From positions 1 to 31,827 of the forward strand of contig SZWC01016327.1 of assembly GCA_023375785.1 (NCBI GenBank): 31,827 nucleotides of DNA, read 5' to 3'. The notes beneath the pieces were generated by a model, which ran no database searches, was not told the origin of the DNA, and worked only from the letters and a program-made list of their open reading frames with translations. Position numbers and translations under genes: made by a program. This document shows, piece by piece, positions 1 through 10,710 of this stretch (positions are counted from its first letter, which is position 1; each line of letters begins with the position of its first letter). The stretch comes from Penium margaritaceum (lineage: Eukaryota; Streptophyta; Zygnematophyceae; Desmidiales; Peniaceae).

Positions 1-764
1 GCGATTGTTGTTCCAGAGTTGTTCTAGAGTTGTGCTTGAGTTGTGCCAGAGTTGTGCCAGAGTTGCGCCAAAGTTGTGCCAGATATGTGGAAGAGTTGTT
101 CCAGAGTTGTGCCATAGTTGTGCAAGATTTGTGCCAGCGTTGAGCCAGAGGTGACCCAGAGTAATGTCAGGGTTGTGCCAGAGTGGTGCTAGAGTTGTGC
201 CAGAGTTGTGTCAAAGTTGTGCCAGAGTTGTGCCAAAGTTCGCCCAAAGTTGTGCCAGACTTCGCTAGAGGTGTGCCAGAGTTTCGCCAGAGTTGTGCCA
301 GATATGTGCCAGAGTTGTACCAGAGGTGTGCCAGAGTTCTTCCAAAGTTGTGCAAGAGGTTTTCCAGAGTTATGCCAGAGTTCTTCCAAAGTTGTGCCAC
401 AGTTGTGCCTGATTTGTGCCAGAGTTGAGCCAGATTTGTGCCAGAGGTATGCCAGATTTGTGCCAGAGTAGTGCCAGAGTTGTGGCAGAGTTGTGCCAGA
501 GGTATGCCAGATTTGTGCCAGAGTAGTGCCAGAGTTGTGGCAGAGTTGTGCCAGAGTTGTGCAAGAGTTGTGCCAGAGTTGTGCCAGAGTTGTCCCAGAG
601 TTCGGCCAAAGTTGTGCCAGAGTTTTGCCAGATTTTTGCCGGAGTTGTGCCACAAATTTGCCACGGCTGTGCCAAAGTTGTGCGAGCGTTGTGCCAGAGT
701 TTTTCCAGAAATGTGCCAGAGTTGTGCCACAGTTGTGCCAGAGTTGTGCCAGAGTTGTGTCAGA
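1..764 (+). repeat. diverged 11-bp monomers, left edge
   Basis: About 70 units, most carrying one to three substitutions, with no regular higher-order period over most of the length. A five-unit (55-bp) block is present twice in tandem at 446-500 and 501-555; it starts with a T2G+G4A unit and includes a G1T unit, a T3A unit and a C7G unit. One irregular unit of 10 bp at 261-270 shifts the 11-bp register by one base. No gene or other feature is visible. Confidence 0.9.
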
Positions 765-3338
765 GTTGTGCCAGAGTTGTGCCAGACTTGTGCCAGAGGT
801 GTGCCAGAGTTGTGCCAGAGTTGTGCCAGACTTGTGCCAGAGGTGTGCCAGAGTTGTGCCAGAGTTGTGCCAGACTTGTGCCAGAGGTGTGCCAGAGTTG
901 TGCCAGAGTTGTGCCAGACTTGTGCCAGAGGTGTGCCAGAGTTGTGCCAGAGTTGTGCCAGACTTGTGCCAGAGGTGTGCCAGAGTTGTGCCAGAGTTGT
1001 GCCAGACTTGTGCCAGAGGTGTGCCAGAGTTGTGCCAGAGTTGTGCCAGACTTGTGCCAGAGGTGTGCCAGAGTTGTGCCAGAGTTGTGCCAGACTTGTG
1101 CCAGAGGTGTGCCAGAGTTGTGCCAGAGTTGTGCCAGACTTGTGCCAGAGGTGTGCCAGAGTTGTGCCAGAGTTGTGCCAGACTTGTGCCAGAGGTGTGC
1201 CAGAGTTGTGCCAGAGTTGTGCCAGACTTGTGCCAGAGGTGTGCCAGAGTTGTGCCAGAGTTGTGCCAGACTTGTGCCAGAGGTGTGCCAGAGTTGTGCC
1301 AGAGTTGTGCCAGACTTGTGCCAGAGGTGTGCCAGAGTTGTGCCAGAGTTGTGCCAGACTTGTGCCAGAGGTGTGCCAGAGTTGTGCCAGAGTTGTGCCA
1401 GACTTGTGCCAGAGGTGTGCCAGAGTTGTGCCAGAGTTGTGCCAGACTTGTGCCAGAGGTGTGCCAGAGTTGTGCCAGAGTTGTGCCAGACTTGTGCCAG
1501 AGGTGTGCCAGAGTTGTGCCAGAGTTGTGCCAGACTTGTGCCAGAGGTGTGCCAGAGTTGTGCCAGAGTTGTGCCAGACTTGTGCCAGAGGTGTGCCAGA
1601 GTTGTGCCAGAGTTGTGCCAGACTTGTGCCAGAGGTGTGCCAGAGTTGTGCCAGAGTTGTGCCAGACTTGTGCCAGAGGTGTGCCAGAGTTGTGCCAGAG
1701 TTGTGCCAGACTTGTGCCAGAGGTGTGCCAGAGTTGTGCCAGAGTTGTGCCAGACTTGTGCCAGAGGTGTGCCAGAGTTGTGCCAGAGTTGTGCCAGACT
1801 TGTGCCAGAGGTGTGCCAGAGTTGTGCCAGAGTTGTGCCAGACTTGTGCCAGAGGTGTGCCAGAGTTGTGCCAGAGTTGTGCCAGACTTGTGCCAGAGGT
1901 GTGCCAGAGTTGTGCCAGAGTTGTGCCAGACTTGTGCCAGAGGTGTGCCAGAGTTGTGCCAGAGTTGTGCCAGACTTGTGCCAGAGGTGTGCCAGAGTTG
2001 TGCCAGAGTTGTGCCAGACTTGTGCCAGAGGTGTGCCAGAGTTGTGCCAGAGTTGTGCCAGACTTGTGCCAGAGGTGTGCCAGAGTTGTGCCAGAGTTGT
2101 GCCAGACTTGTGCCAGAGGTGTGCCAGAGTTGTGCCAGAGTTGTGCCAGACTTGTGCCAGAGGTGTGCCAGAGTTGTGCCAGAGTTGTGCCAGACTTGTG
2201 CCAGAGGTGTGCCAGAGTTGTGCCAGAGTTGTGCCAGACTTGTGCCAGAGGTGTGCCAGAGTTGTGCCAGAGTTGTGCCAGACTTGTGCCAGAGGTGTGC
2301 CAGAGTTGTGCCAGAGTTGTGCCAGACTTGTGCCAGAGGTGTGCCAGAGTTGTGCCAGAGTTGTGCCAGACTTGTGCCAGAGGTGTGCCAGAGTTGTGCC
2401 AGAGTTGTGCCAGACTTGTGCCAGAGGTGTGCCAGAGTTGTGCCAGAGTTGTGCCAGACTTGTGCCAGAGGTGTGCCAGAGTTGTGCCAGAGTTGTGCCA
2501 GACTTGTGCCAGAGGTGTGCCAGAGTTGTGCCAGAGTTGTGCCAGACTTGTGCCAGAGGTGTGCCAGAGTTGTGCCAGAGTTGTGCCAGACTTGTGCCAG
2601 AGGTGTGCCAGAGTTGTGCCAGAGTTGTGCCAGACTTGTGCCAGAGGTGTGCCAGAGTTGTGCCAGAGTTGTGCCAGACTTGTGCCAGAGGTGTGCCAGA
2701 GTTGTGCCAGAGTTGTGCCAGACTTGTGCCAGAGGTGTGCCAGAGTTGTGCCAGAGTTGTGCCAGACTTGTGCCAGAGGTGTGCCAGAGTTGTGCCAGAG
2801 TTGTGCCAGACTTGTGCCAGAGGTGTGCCAGAGTTGTGCCAGAGTTGTGCCAGACTTGTGCCAGAGGTGTGCCAGAGTTGTGCCAGAGTTGTGCCAGACT
2901 TGTGCCAGAGGTGTGCCAGAGTTGTGCCAGAGTTGTGCCAGACTTGTGCCAGAGGTGTGCCAGAGTTGTGCCAGAGTTGTGCCAGACTTGTGCCAGAGGT
3001 GTGCCAGAGTTGTGCCAGAGTTGTGCCAGACTTGTGCCAGAGGTGTGCCAGAGTTGTGCCAGAGTTGTGCCAGACTTGTGCCAGAGGTGTGCCAGAGTTG
3101 TGCCAGAGTTGTGCCAGACTTGTGCCAGAGGTGTGCCAGAGTTGTGCCAGAGTTGTGCCAGACTTGTGCCAGAGGTGTGCCAGAGTTGTGCCAGAGTTGT
3201 GCCAGACTTGTGCCAGAGGTGTGCCAGAGTTGTGCCAGAGTTGTGCCAGACTTGTGCCAGAGGTGTGCCAGAGTTGTGCCAGAGTTGTGCCAGACTTGTG
3301 CCAGAGGTGTGCCAGAGTTGTGCCAGAGTTGTGCCAGA
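765..3338 (+). repeat. higher-order array: 44-bp period, about 58.5 copies
   Basis: Four-unit repeat in which the units begin GTT, GTT, CTT and GGT and are otherwise consensus. The CTT-type unit recurs every 44 bp from 787 to 3295, giving 58 occurrences. I found no mismatch inside the array. The left edge is the unit after a C7T variant (754-764); the right edge is a unit beginning AAT at 3339. All three plus frames stay open because 44 bp is not a multiple of 3 and no unit creates a stop, giving overlapping plus-strand frames of about 950 to 1,010 codons that all encode the same repeating 44-residue peptide. This is the longest array in the window. Confidence 0.97.
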
Positions 3339-3699
3339 AATGTGCCAGAGCTGTCAGAGGTGTGCCAGAGTTATGCCAGAGTTGTGCCAGAGTGGTGCCA
3401 GAGTTGTGCTAGAGTTGTGCCACAGTTATGCTACAGTTGTGCCAGCATTGTGTCATAGTTGTAACAGAGTTGTGCCACAGTTGTTCCAGAGTTATGCCAG
3501 AGTTCTTCCAGAGTTGTGCCAGAGTTGTGCATGAGTTGTGCCAGAGTTGAGCCAGAGTTGTGCCAAAGGTATGCCAAAGTCATGCCATAGTTGTGCCAGA
3601 CTAGTGCCAGAGTAGTGCCAGAGTTGTGCCAGAGTTGTTCCAGAGTTGTGCTAGAGTTGTGCCAGAGTTTGGCCAAAGTTGTGCCAGAGTTTTGCCATA
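3339..3699 (+). repeat. diverged monomers with a 9-bp irregular unit
   Basis: About 33 variant units separating the 44-bp and 77-bp arrays. Unit 3350-3358 is only 9 bp long (GCTGTCAGA), which moves the unit register by two bases for everything downstream. No higher-order period and no other feature is seen. Confidence 0.88.
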
Positions 3700-4623
3700 G
3701 TTGTCCCAGAGTTGTGCCACTGTTGTGCCACAGTTGTGCCGGAGTTGTGCCACAGTTTTGCCACAGTTGTGCCAGAGTTGTCCCAGAGTTGTGCCACTGT
3801 TGTGCCACAGTTGTGCCGGAGTTGTGCCACAGTTTTGCCACAGTTGTGCCAGAGTTGTCCCAGAGTTGTGCCACTGTTGTGCCACAGTTGTGCCGGAGTT
3901 GTGCCACAGTTTTGCCACAGTTGTGCCAGAGTTGTCCCAGAGTTGTGCCACTGTTGTGCCACAGTTGTGCCGGAGTTGTGCCACAGTTTTGCCACAGTTG
4001 TGCCAGAGTTGTCCCAGAGTTGTGCCACTGTTGTGCCACAGTTGTGCCGGAGTTGTGCCACAGTTTTGCCACAGTTGTGCCAGAGTTGTCCCAGAGTTGT
4101 GCCACTGTTGTGCCACAGTTGTGCCGGAGTTGTGCCACAGTTTTGCCACAGTTGTGCCAGAGTTGTCCCAGAGTTGTGCCACTGTTGTGCCACAGTTGTG
4201 CCGGAGTTGTGCCACAGTTTTGCCACAGTTGTGCCAGAGTTGTCCCAGAGTTGTGCCACTGTTGTGCCACAGTTGTGCCGGAGTTGTGCCACAGTTTTGC
4301 CACAGTTGTGCCAGAGTTGTCCCAGAGTTGTGCCACTGTTGTGCCACAGTTGTGCCGGAGTTGTGCCACAGTTTTGCCACAGTTGTGCCAGAGTTGTCCC
4401 AGAGTTGTGCCACTGTTGTGCCACAGTTGTGCCGGAGTTGTGCCACAGTTTTGCCACAGTTGTGCCAGAGTTGTCCCAGAGTTGTGCCACTGTTGTGCCA
4501 CAGTTGTGCCGGAGTTGTGCCACAGTTTTGCCACAGTTGTGCCAGAGTTGTCCCAGAGTTGTGCCACTGTTGTGCCACAGTTGTGCCGGAGTTGTGCCAC
4601 AGTTTTGCCACAGTTGTGCCAGA
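3700..4623 (+). repeat. higher-order array: 77-bp period, 12 copies
   Basis: Seven-unit repeat with, in order, these changes from consensus: G6C; G10C+A11T; G10C; A9G; G10C; G4T+G10C; none. The G6C unit starts at 3700 and then every 77 bp to 4547, so the array holds exactly 12 copies and I saw no mismatch. The next expected G6C unit at 4624 is G6A instead, which marks the end. The A9G unit gives one CCGG per copy. The run from the A9G unit to the G4T unit also occurs as a single copy in diverged parts of the window (near 12770, 16420 and 21730), so this array may have grown from such a seed. Confidence 0.97.
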
Positions 4624-4909
4624 GTTGTACCAGAGTTGTGCCGCAGTTGTGCCACATTTTCTCCACAGTTGTGCCAGAGTTGTGCGAGAGTTGTTCCAGA
4701 GTTGTTCCAGAGTTGTGCCATAGTTGTGCCCGAGTTGTACCAGAGTTGTGCAAGAGTTGTGCCAGAGTTGTGCCAGAGTTGTAACAGAGTTGTGCCAGAG
4801 GTGTGCCAGAGTTGTGCCATAGCTGTGGCAGAATTCTGCCAGAGTTTTGACAGAGTTGTGCCATAGTTGTGCCATACGTGTGCCAGAGTTGTGCCAGGTT
4901 TGTGCCAGA

Positions 4910-5217
4910 GTTGTCCCAGAGTTGTGCCACAGTCGTGCCAGAGTTGTGCCAGAGTTGTGCCTGGGTTGTACCAAAGATGTGCCAGAGATGTGCCATGGTT
5001 GTGTGAGAGTTGTGCCAGAGCTGTGCCAGAGTTGTGCCAGAGTTGTGCCAGAGTTGTGCCAGAGTTGTCCCAGAGTTGTGCCACAGTCGTGCCAGAGTTG
5101 TGCCAGAGTTGTGCCTGGGTTGTACCAAAGATGTGCCAGAGATGTGCCATGGTTGTGTGAGAGTTGTGCCAGAGCTGTGCCAGAGTTGTGCCAGAGTTGT
5201 GCCAGAGTTGTGCCAAA
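4910..5217 (+). repeat. 154-bp tandem duplication (14 units, 2 copies)
   Basis: Copy one is 4910-5063 and copy two 5064-5217. Each begins with a G6C unit (GTTGTCCCAGA), followed by a G10C unit, a T3C unit, a CTGGG junction and two T2A units, and ends in consensus units. The only difference I saw is in the last unit, which is G10A in the second copy. The near identity suggests a recent duplication compared with the surrounding units. Confidence 0.9.
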
Positions 5218-5844
5218 GTTGTGCCAGAGTTTTGCAAGAGTTGTTCCAGAGTTGTGCAAGAGTTGTGCCAGAGTTGTGTCAGATTTGTGCCAGGATTGTG
5301 CAAGAGTTGTGCCAGAGTTTTGCCAGAGTTGTGCCAGAGTTGAGCTAGAGTTGTGCCAGAGTATTTCCATAGTTGTGCTATAGTTGTGCCATAGCTCTGT
5401 CAGAGTTGTGCGAGAGCTGTGCCAGATTTTTGCTAGAGTTGTGCCAGAGTTCTACAAAAGTTGCACCAGAGTTTTGCCAGAGTTGTGCCAGAGTTGTGCC
5501 AAAGTTGTGCCATAGTTGTGCCAGAGTGCTGCTAGAGTCTTGCCAGAGTTGTGCAAGAGTGTTGTCAGAGTTGTACCAGAGTTGTGCCAGACTTGTGCCA
5601 GACTTGTGCCAGAGCTGAGAAATAGTTGTGCAAGAGTTGTGCCAGAGTTGTGCCGAAGGTGTGCCATAGTTTTCCCACAGTTGTGCCAGAGTTGTGCCAG
5701 AGTTGTGCCAGAGTTGTGCCTGAGTTGTGCCAGAGTTGTGCCACACTTGTGCCAGAGTTGTATAAGATTTGTGCAAGAGTTGTGCAAGAGTTGTGCCAGA
5801 GTTGTGCCAGAGTTGTGCAAGATTTGTTCCAGAATTATTCCATA

Positions 5845-5850
5845 GCCAGA
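5845..5850 (+). other. irregular 6-bp unit (register break)
   Basis: After the unit 5834-5844 the sequence reads GCCAGA and then resumes a full unit at 5851. Five bases of a monomer are missing. This is the largest departure from the 11-bp register in the window and shifts all downstream units. Confidence 0.85.
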
Positions 5851-6620
5851 GTTGTGCCAGAGTTGTGCCAGAGTTGTGCCCGAGTTGTGCTAGAGTTGAG
5901 CCAGAGTTGTGCCAGAGTTATGCCAGAGTTGTGCCAGACTTGTGCCAGAGTTGTGCCACAGTTGTGCAAGAGTTGTGCCAGAGTTGTGCCAGAGTTGTGC
6001 CATAGTTGTGCCAAAGTTGTGCCAGAGTTTTGCCAGAGTTGTCCCAGAGTTGTGCCAGAGTCGTGCCAGAGTTGTGCCATAGTTGTGCCAAAGTTGTGCT
6101 AGAGTTTTGCCGGAGTTGTCCCAGAGTTGTGCAAGAATTTGGCCAGATTTGTACCAGAGTTGTGCCGCAGTTGTGCAACATTTTTGCCACAGTTGTGCCA
6201 CAGTTCTCCCAGAGTTGTTCCAGAGTTTTTCCAGACTTGTGCCAGAGTTGTGCCAGAGTTGTGCCAGAGATATGCCAGGGTTGTGCCAGAGTTGTGCCAG
6301 AGTTGTGCCAGAGTTGTGCCAGAGGTGTGCCAGCGTTGTCCCATAGTTGTGGCAGAAATGTGCAAGAGTTGTGACACAGTTGTGCCATAGTTGTGCCATA
6401 CGTGTGCCAGAGTTGTGCCAGATTTGTGCCAAATTTGTCCCAGAGTTGTGCCAGAGTCGTGCCAGAGTGTTGCCAGAGTTGTGCCAGGGTTGTACCAGAG
6501 TAGTACCAGATATGTGCCATAGTTGTGTCAGAGTTGTGCCAGAGCTGTGCCATAGTTGTGCCAGAGTTGTGCCAGAGATGTGCCAAAGTTGTGCCAGAGT
6601 TGTGCAAGAGTTGTTCTAGA

Positions 6621-7258
6621 GTTGTGCCAGAGTTGTGCCAGAGGTGTGCCAGAGTTGTGCCTGAGTTGTGCCAGAGTTGTGCCAGAGTTGGACCAAAGTT
6701 GTTCCAGAGTTGCGCCAGAGATGTGCCAGATTTGTTCCACAGTTGTGCCACAGTTGTGCCAGAGTTGTGCGAGAGTTGTGCTAGAGTTGTGCCAGAGTTG
6801 TGCCAGAGGTGTGCCAGAGTTGTGCCTGAGTTGTGCCAGAGTTGTGCCAGAGTTGGACCAAAGTTGTTCCAGAGTTGCGCCAGAGATGTGCCAGATTTGT
6901 TCCACAGTTGTGCCACAGTTGTGCCAGAGTTGTGCGAGAGTTGTGCTAGAGTTGTGCCAGAGTTGTGCCAGAGGTGTGCCAGAGTTGTGCCTGAGTTGTG
7001 CCAGAGTTGTGCCAGAGTTGGACCAAAGTTGTTCCAGAGTTGCGCCAGAGATGTGCCAGATTTGTTCCACAGTTGTGCCACAGTTGTGCCAGAGTTGTGC
7101 GAGAGTTGTGCTAGAGTTGTGCCAGAGTTGTGCCAGAGGTGTGCCAGAGTTGTGCCTGAGTTGTGCCAGAGTTGTGCCAGAGTTGGACCAAAGTTGTTCC
7201 AGAGTTGCGCCAGAGATGTGCCAGATTTGTTCCACAGTTGTGCCACAGTTGTGCCAGA
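6621..7258 (+). repeat. higher-order array: 165-bp period, about 3.9 copies
   Basis: Fifteen-unit repeat. From 6621 the units are: none, none, T2G, A9T, none, none, T5G+G6A+G10A, G6T, T5C, T2A, G1T+G6T+G10C, G10C, none, C8G, C8T. The T2G unit starts at 6643, 6808, 6973 and 7138. The fourth copy stops matching at 7259, where a consensus unit replaces the expected C8G unit. A partial, slightly altered run of the same G1T+G6T+G10C to C8T units follows at 7281-7335. Because 15 units is a multiple of 3, each plus frame keeps its own 55-residue peptide here, unlike in the other arrays. Confidence 0.95.
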
Positions 7259-8038
7259 GTTGTGCCAGAGTTGTGCCAGATTTGTTCCACAGTTGTGCCA
7301 CAGTTGTGCCAGAGTTGTGCGATAGTTGTGCTAGAGTTGTGCCAGAGTTGTTCCAGAGTTGTGCCAGAGTTGTGCCAGAGTTGTGCCAGAGTGGTGTCAG
7401 AGTTGTGCCGGAGTTGTGCCTGAATTGTGCCGGAGTTGAGCCAGAGTTGTGCCAGAGTTGTGCCAGAGTTGTCCCAGAGTTGTGCCAGAGTTGAGCCGGA
7501 GTTGTGCAAGAGTTGTGCCATAGTTTTGCCAGAGTTGAGCCAGGGTTGTGCCAGAGTTGTGCCAGAGTTGTTCCAGGGTTGTGCCAGAGTTGTGCCAGAG
7601 TTGTGCCAGGATCGTGCAAGAGTTATGCCCGAGTTGTGCCAGAGTTGTGCCATAGTTGTGCATGAGATGCGCAGCGTTGTGCCAGAGTTGTCCGAGAGTT
7701 GTGCCAGAGTCGTGCCAGTGTTGTGCCCTCGGTGTGCCAGAGTTGTGCCAGAGTTGAGCCAGTGTTGTGCCATAGTTGTGTCAGATTTGTGTCAGAGTTG
7801 TGCCAGAGTTGTGCCAGATTTGTTCCAGAGTTGTGCCAGAGTGGTGCCAGAGTTGTGCCAGAGTTTGGCCAGAGTTGTGCCAGAGTTGTGCCACAGTTGT
7901 GCCAGAGTTGATCCATGGTTGTGCCAGCGTTGTGCCACAGTTGTGCCGGAGTTGTGCCAGAGTTGTGCCGGAGTTGTGCCACAGTTGTGCCACAGTTGTG
8001 CCACTGTTGCGCCAGAGTTGTGCCAGAGTTGTTCCAGA
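7259..8038 (+). repeat. diverged monomers including a 451-family module
   Basis: About 70 variant units. The 10-bp unit at 7666-7675 shifts the register by one base. From 7666 the segment carries the marker series seen at many other places in the window: a GATG unit, a TCCGAGA unit, a GTCGTGCC unit, a GTTTGGCC unit, CATGG at 7914, and A9G and G10C units. It runs into the next 55-bp array through the units GTTGCGCCAGA, GTTGTTCCAGA and ATTGTGCCAGA. Confidence 0.85.
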
Positions 8039-9270
8039 ATTGTGCCAGAGTTGTGCCAGAGTTGTACCAGAGTTGTGCCAGAGTTGCGCTAGAGTTGTGC
8101 CAGAGTTGTGCCAGAGTTGTACCAGAGTTGTGCCAGAGTTGCGCTAGAGTTGTGCCAGAGTTGTGCCAGAGTTGTACCAGAGTTGTGCCAGAGTTGCGCT
8201 AGAGTTGTGCCAGAGTTGTGCCAGAGTTGTACCAGAGTTGTGCCAGAGTTGCGCTAGAGTTGTGCCAGAGTTGTGCCAGAGTTGTACCAGAGTTGTGCCA
8301 GAGTTGCGCTAGAGTTGTGCCAGAGTTGTGCCAGAGTTGTACCAGAGTTGTGCCAGAGTTGCGCTAGAGTTGTGCCAGAGTTGTGCCAGAGTTGTACCAG
8401 AGTTGTGCCAGAGTTGCGCTAGAGTTGTGCCAGAGTTGTGCCAGAGTTGTACCAGAGTTGTGCCAGAGTTGCGCTAGAGTTGTGCCAGAGTTGTGCCAGA
8501 GTTGTACCAGAGTTGTGCCAGAGTTGCGCTAGAGTTGTGCCAGAGTTGTGCCAGAGTTGTACCAGAGTTGTGCCAGAGTTGCGCTAGAGTTGTGCCAGAG
8601 TTGTGCCAGAGTTGTACCAGAGTTGTGCCAGAGTTGCGCTAGAGTTGTGCCAGAGTTGTGCCAGAGTTGTACCAGAGTTGTGCCAGAGTTGCGCTAGAGT
8701 TGTGCCAGAGTTGTGCCAGAGTTGTACCAGAGTTGTGCCAGAGTTGCGCTAGAGTTGTGCCAGAGTTGTGCCAGAGTTGTACCAGAGTTGTGCCAGAGTT
8801 GCGCTAGAGTTGTGCCAGAGTTGTGCCAGAGTTGTACCAGAGTTGTGCCAGAGTTGCGCTAGAGTTGTGCCAGAGTTGTGCCAGAGTTGTACCAGAGTTG
8901 TGCCAGAGTTGCGCTAGAGTTGTGCCAGAGTTGTGCCAGAGTTGTACCAGAGTTGTGCCAGAGTTGCGCTAGAGTTGTGCCAGAGTTGTGCCAGAGTTGT
9001 ACCAGAGTTGTGCCAGAGTTGCGCTAGAGTTGTGCCAGAGTTGTGCCAGAGTTGTACCAGAGTTGTGCCAGAGTTGCGCTAGAGTTGTGCCAGAGTTGTG
9101 CCAGAGTTGTACCAGAGTTGTGCCAGAGTTGCGCTAGAGTTGTGCCAGAGTTGTGCCAGAGTTGTACCAGAGTTGTGCCAGAGTTGCGCTAGAGTTGTGC
9201 CAGAGTTGTGCCAGAGTTGTACCAGAGTTGTGCCAGAGTTGCGCTAGAGTTGTGCCAGAGTTGTGCCAGA
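8039..9270 (+). repeat. higher-order array: 55-bp period, about 22.4 copies
   Basis: Five-unit repeat: none, none, G6A, none, T5C+C8T. The last unit type (GTTGCGCTAGA) starts at 8083 and then every 55 bp to 9238. Apart from the very first unit, which begins with A, I saw no mismatch. The array ends where a G6A unit is expected at 9271 but a consensus unit is found. Each copy holds one CpG and one CTAG. The CTAG puts TAG stops in all frames of both strands, so this array lacks the long open frames of its neighbours. Its first units continue the flanking module at 7985-8071, so it probably grew from that module's end. Confidence 0.97.
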
Positions 9271-10413
9271 GTTGTGCCAGAGTGCTGCTAGAGTCGTGCC
9301 AGAGTTGTGCAAGAGTATTGTCAGAGTTGTTCCAGAGTTGTGCCAGAGTTGAGCCAGGGTTGTGCCATAGTTGTGCAAGAGTATTGCCAGAGTTCTTCCA
9401 GAGTTGTGCCGGAGTTCTGCCACAGGTTTGCAACAGTTGTACCAGAGTTGTGCCAAAGTTGTGCCAGAGTTGTTCCATAGTTGTGCCAGAGTTGTGCTAG
9501 AGTGATGCCAGAGTTGTGCCAGAGTTGTGCCTGAGTTGTGCCAGAGCTGTGGCAGAATGTGCAAAAGTTGTGCCAGAGGTTTGCAAGAGTTGTGCCAATG
9601 TTGTGCCAGAGTTGTGCCAGAGTTGTGCCATAGTTGTGCCTAAGTCGTGCCAGAGCTGTGCCATAGTTGTGCCAGAGTTGTGCCAGATTTGTGCCATAGT
9701 TGTGCGTGAGATGTGCCAGCGTTGTGCAAGAGTTGTCCGAGTGTTGTGCCAGAGTCGTGCCAGTGTTGTGCCCGAGGTGTGCCAGAGTTGTGCCAGAGTT
9801 GTGCCAGAGTTGTGCCAGTGTTGTGCCAGAGTTGTTCCTGAATTGTGCCAGAGTTGAGCCAGAGTTGAGGCACAGTTGTGCCAGAGTTGTACCAGAGTTG
9901 TGCCAGAGTTGAGCCCGAGTTGTGGCAGAGGTGTGCCATAGTTTTGCAAGAGTTTTGCCAGAGTTGTTCCGGAGTTGTGCCTGAGTTTTGCCACAATTCT
10001 ACCAGAGATGTGCCAGAGCTGTACTTGAGTTGTGTCAAAGTTGTGCCTGAGTTGTGCCAGAGTAGTGCCACAGTTGTGCCAGAGTTGAGCCAGAGCTGTG
10101 CCTGAGTTGTGCCAGAGTTTTACCAGAGTTGTGCCAAAGTTTACCCAAATTTGTACCAGATTTATGCCAGTGTTGTACCAGAGTTGTGCTATAGTTGTTC
10201 CATAGTTGTGTCATAGGTGTGCCAGAGCTGTGCCAGAGTTGTTCGAGAGTTGTGCCAGACTTCTGCCAAAATTCTGCCAGAGTTGTGCCAGAGTTGTGCC
10301 AAAGTTGTACCATAGTTGTGCCAGAGTGGTGCCAGAGTTGTGCTTGAGCTGTGCCAGAGTTGTGTCAGAGTTGTGCTAGAGTTGTGCCATACTTGTGCTA
10401 GAGTTTTGCCAGA

Positions 10414-10567
10414 GTTGAGCCAGAGTTGTGCCAGAGTTCTGCCATAGTTGTGCCGGAGTTATGCCATAGTTTTGCCAGAGTTGTGCCAGAGTTGAGCCAG
10501 AGTTGTGCCAGAGTTCTGCCATAGTTGTGCCGGAGTTATGCCATAGTTTTGCCATAGTTGTGCCAGA
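10414..10567 (+). repeat. 77-bp tandem duplication (7 units, 2 copies)
   Basis: Copies are 10414-10490 and 10491-10567. Each starts with a T5A unit (GTTGAGCCAGA) and contains a GTTCTGCC unit, an A9G unit, a T at position 10 of several units, and a G4T unit near its end. The copies differ at one base that I noticed, in the G4T unit. This 77-mer is unrelated in its variant pattern to the 77-bp array at 3700-4623. Confidence 0.85.
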
Positions 10568-10710
10568 GTTGTGCCAGAGTTGAGCCAGGGTTGTGCCAGA
10601 GTTGTGCCAGAGGTGTTCCAGGGTTGTGCCAGAGTTATGCCAGAATTGTGTCAGAATCATGCCAGAGTTATGCCAGAGTTGTGCCAAAGTTGTGCCATAG
10701 TTGTGCGTGA

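Larger units (their letters stand above)
4624..6620 (+). repeat. diverged monomers with old internal duplications
   Basis: About 180 variant units. The register is broken once, at 5845-5850, where a unit is only 6 bp. The part from about 4624 to 5050 is collinear with about 6149 to 6560: both have a CGC-type unit, a TTTTC- or TTTTT-bearing unit, a GGCAGA unit, the marker CATACGTGTGCC (4873 and 6397), a GTCGTGCC unit and a GTACC-AAAG-like unit, in that order. An imperfect 77-bp repeat lies around 5993-6146. No gene is visible. Confidence 0.85.

Noticed and set aside
765..3338. Cysteine CXXC motif in every repeat as a possible metal-binding repeat protein
   Set aside because: The CQSC pattern is fixed by the 11-bp DNA unit and appears equally in all three frames; nothing suggests translation.
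765..3338. CRISPR array
   Set aside because: The repeats are directly adjacent with no unique spacers; the 44-bp period is four copies of one 11-bp unit.
438..3534. Three overlapping plus-strand open frames of about 950 to 1,010 codons
   Set aside because: They lie in three frames, encode the same repeat peptide and exist because the 44-bp unit has no stop. Their start codons are scattered variant units, and there is no domain, codon bias or flanking gene signal.
3431..5370. Minus-strand frames of 550 to 589 codons rich in [11 protein letters not shown] repeats
   Set aside because: This is the reverse translation of the same satellite; it overlaps plus-strand frames of the same kind and has no unique sequence.
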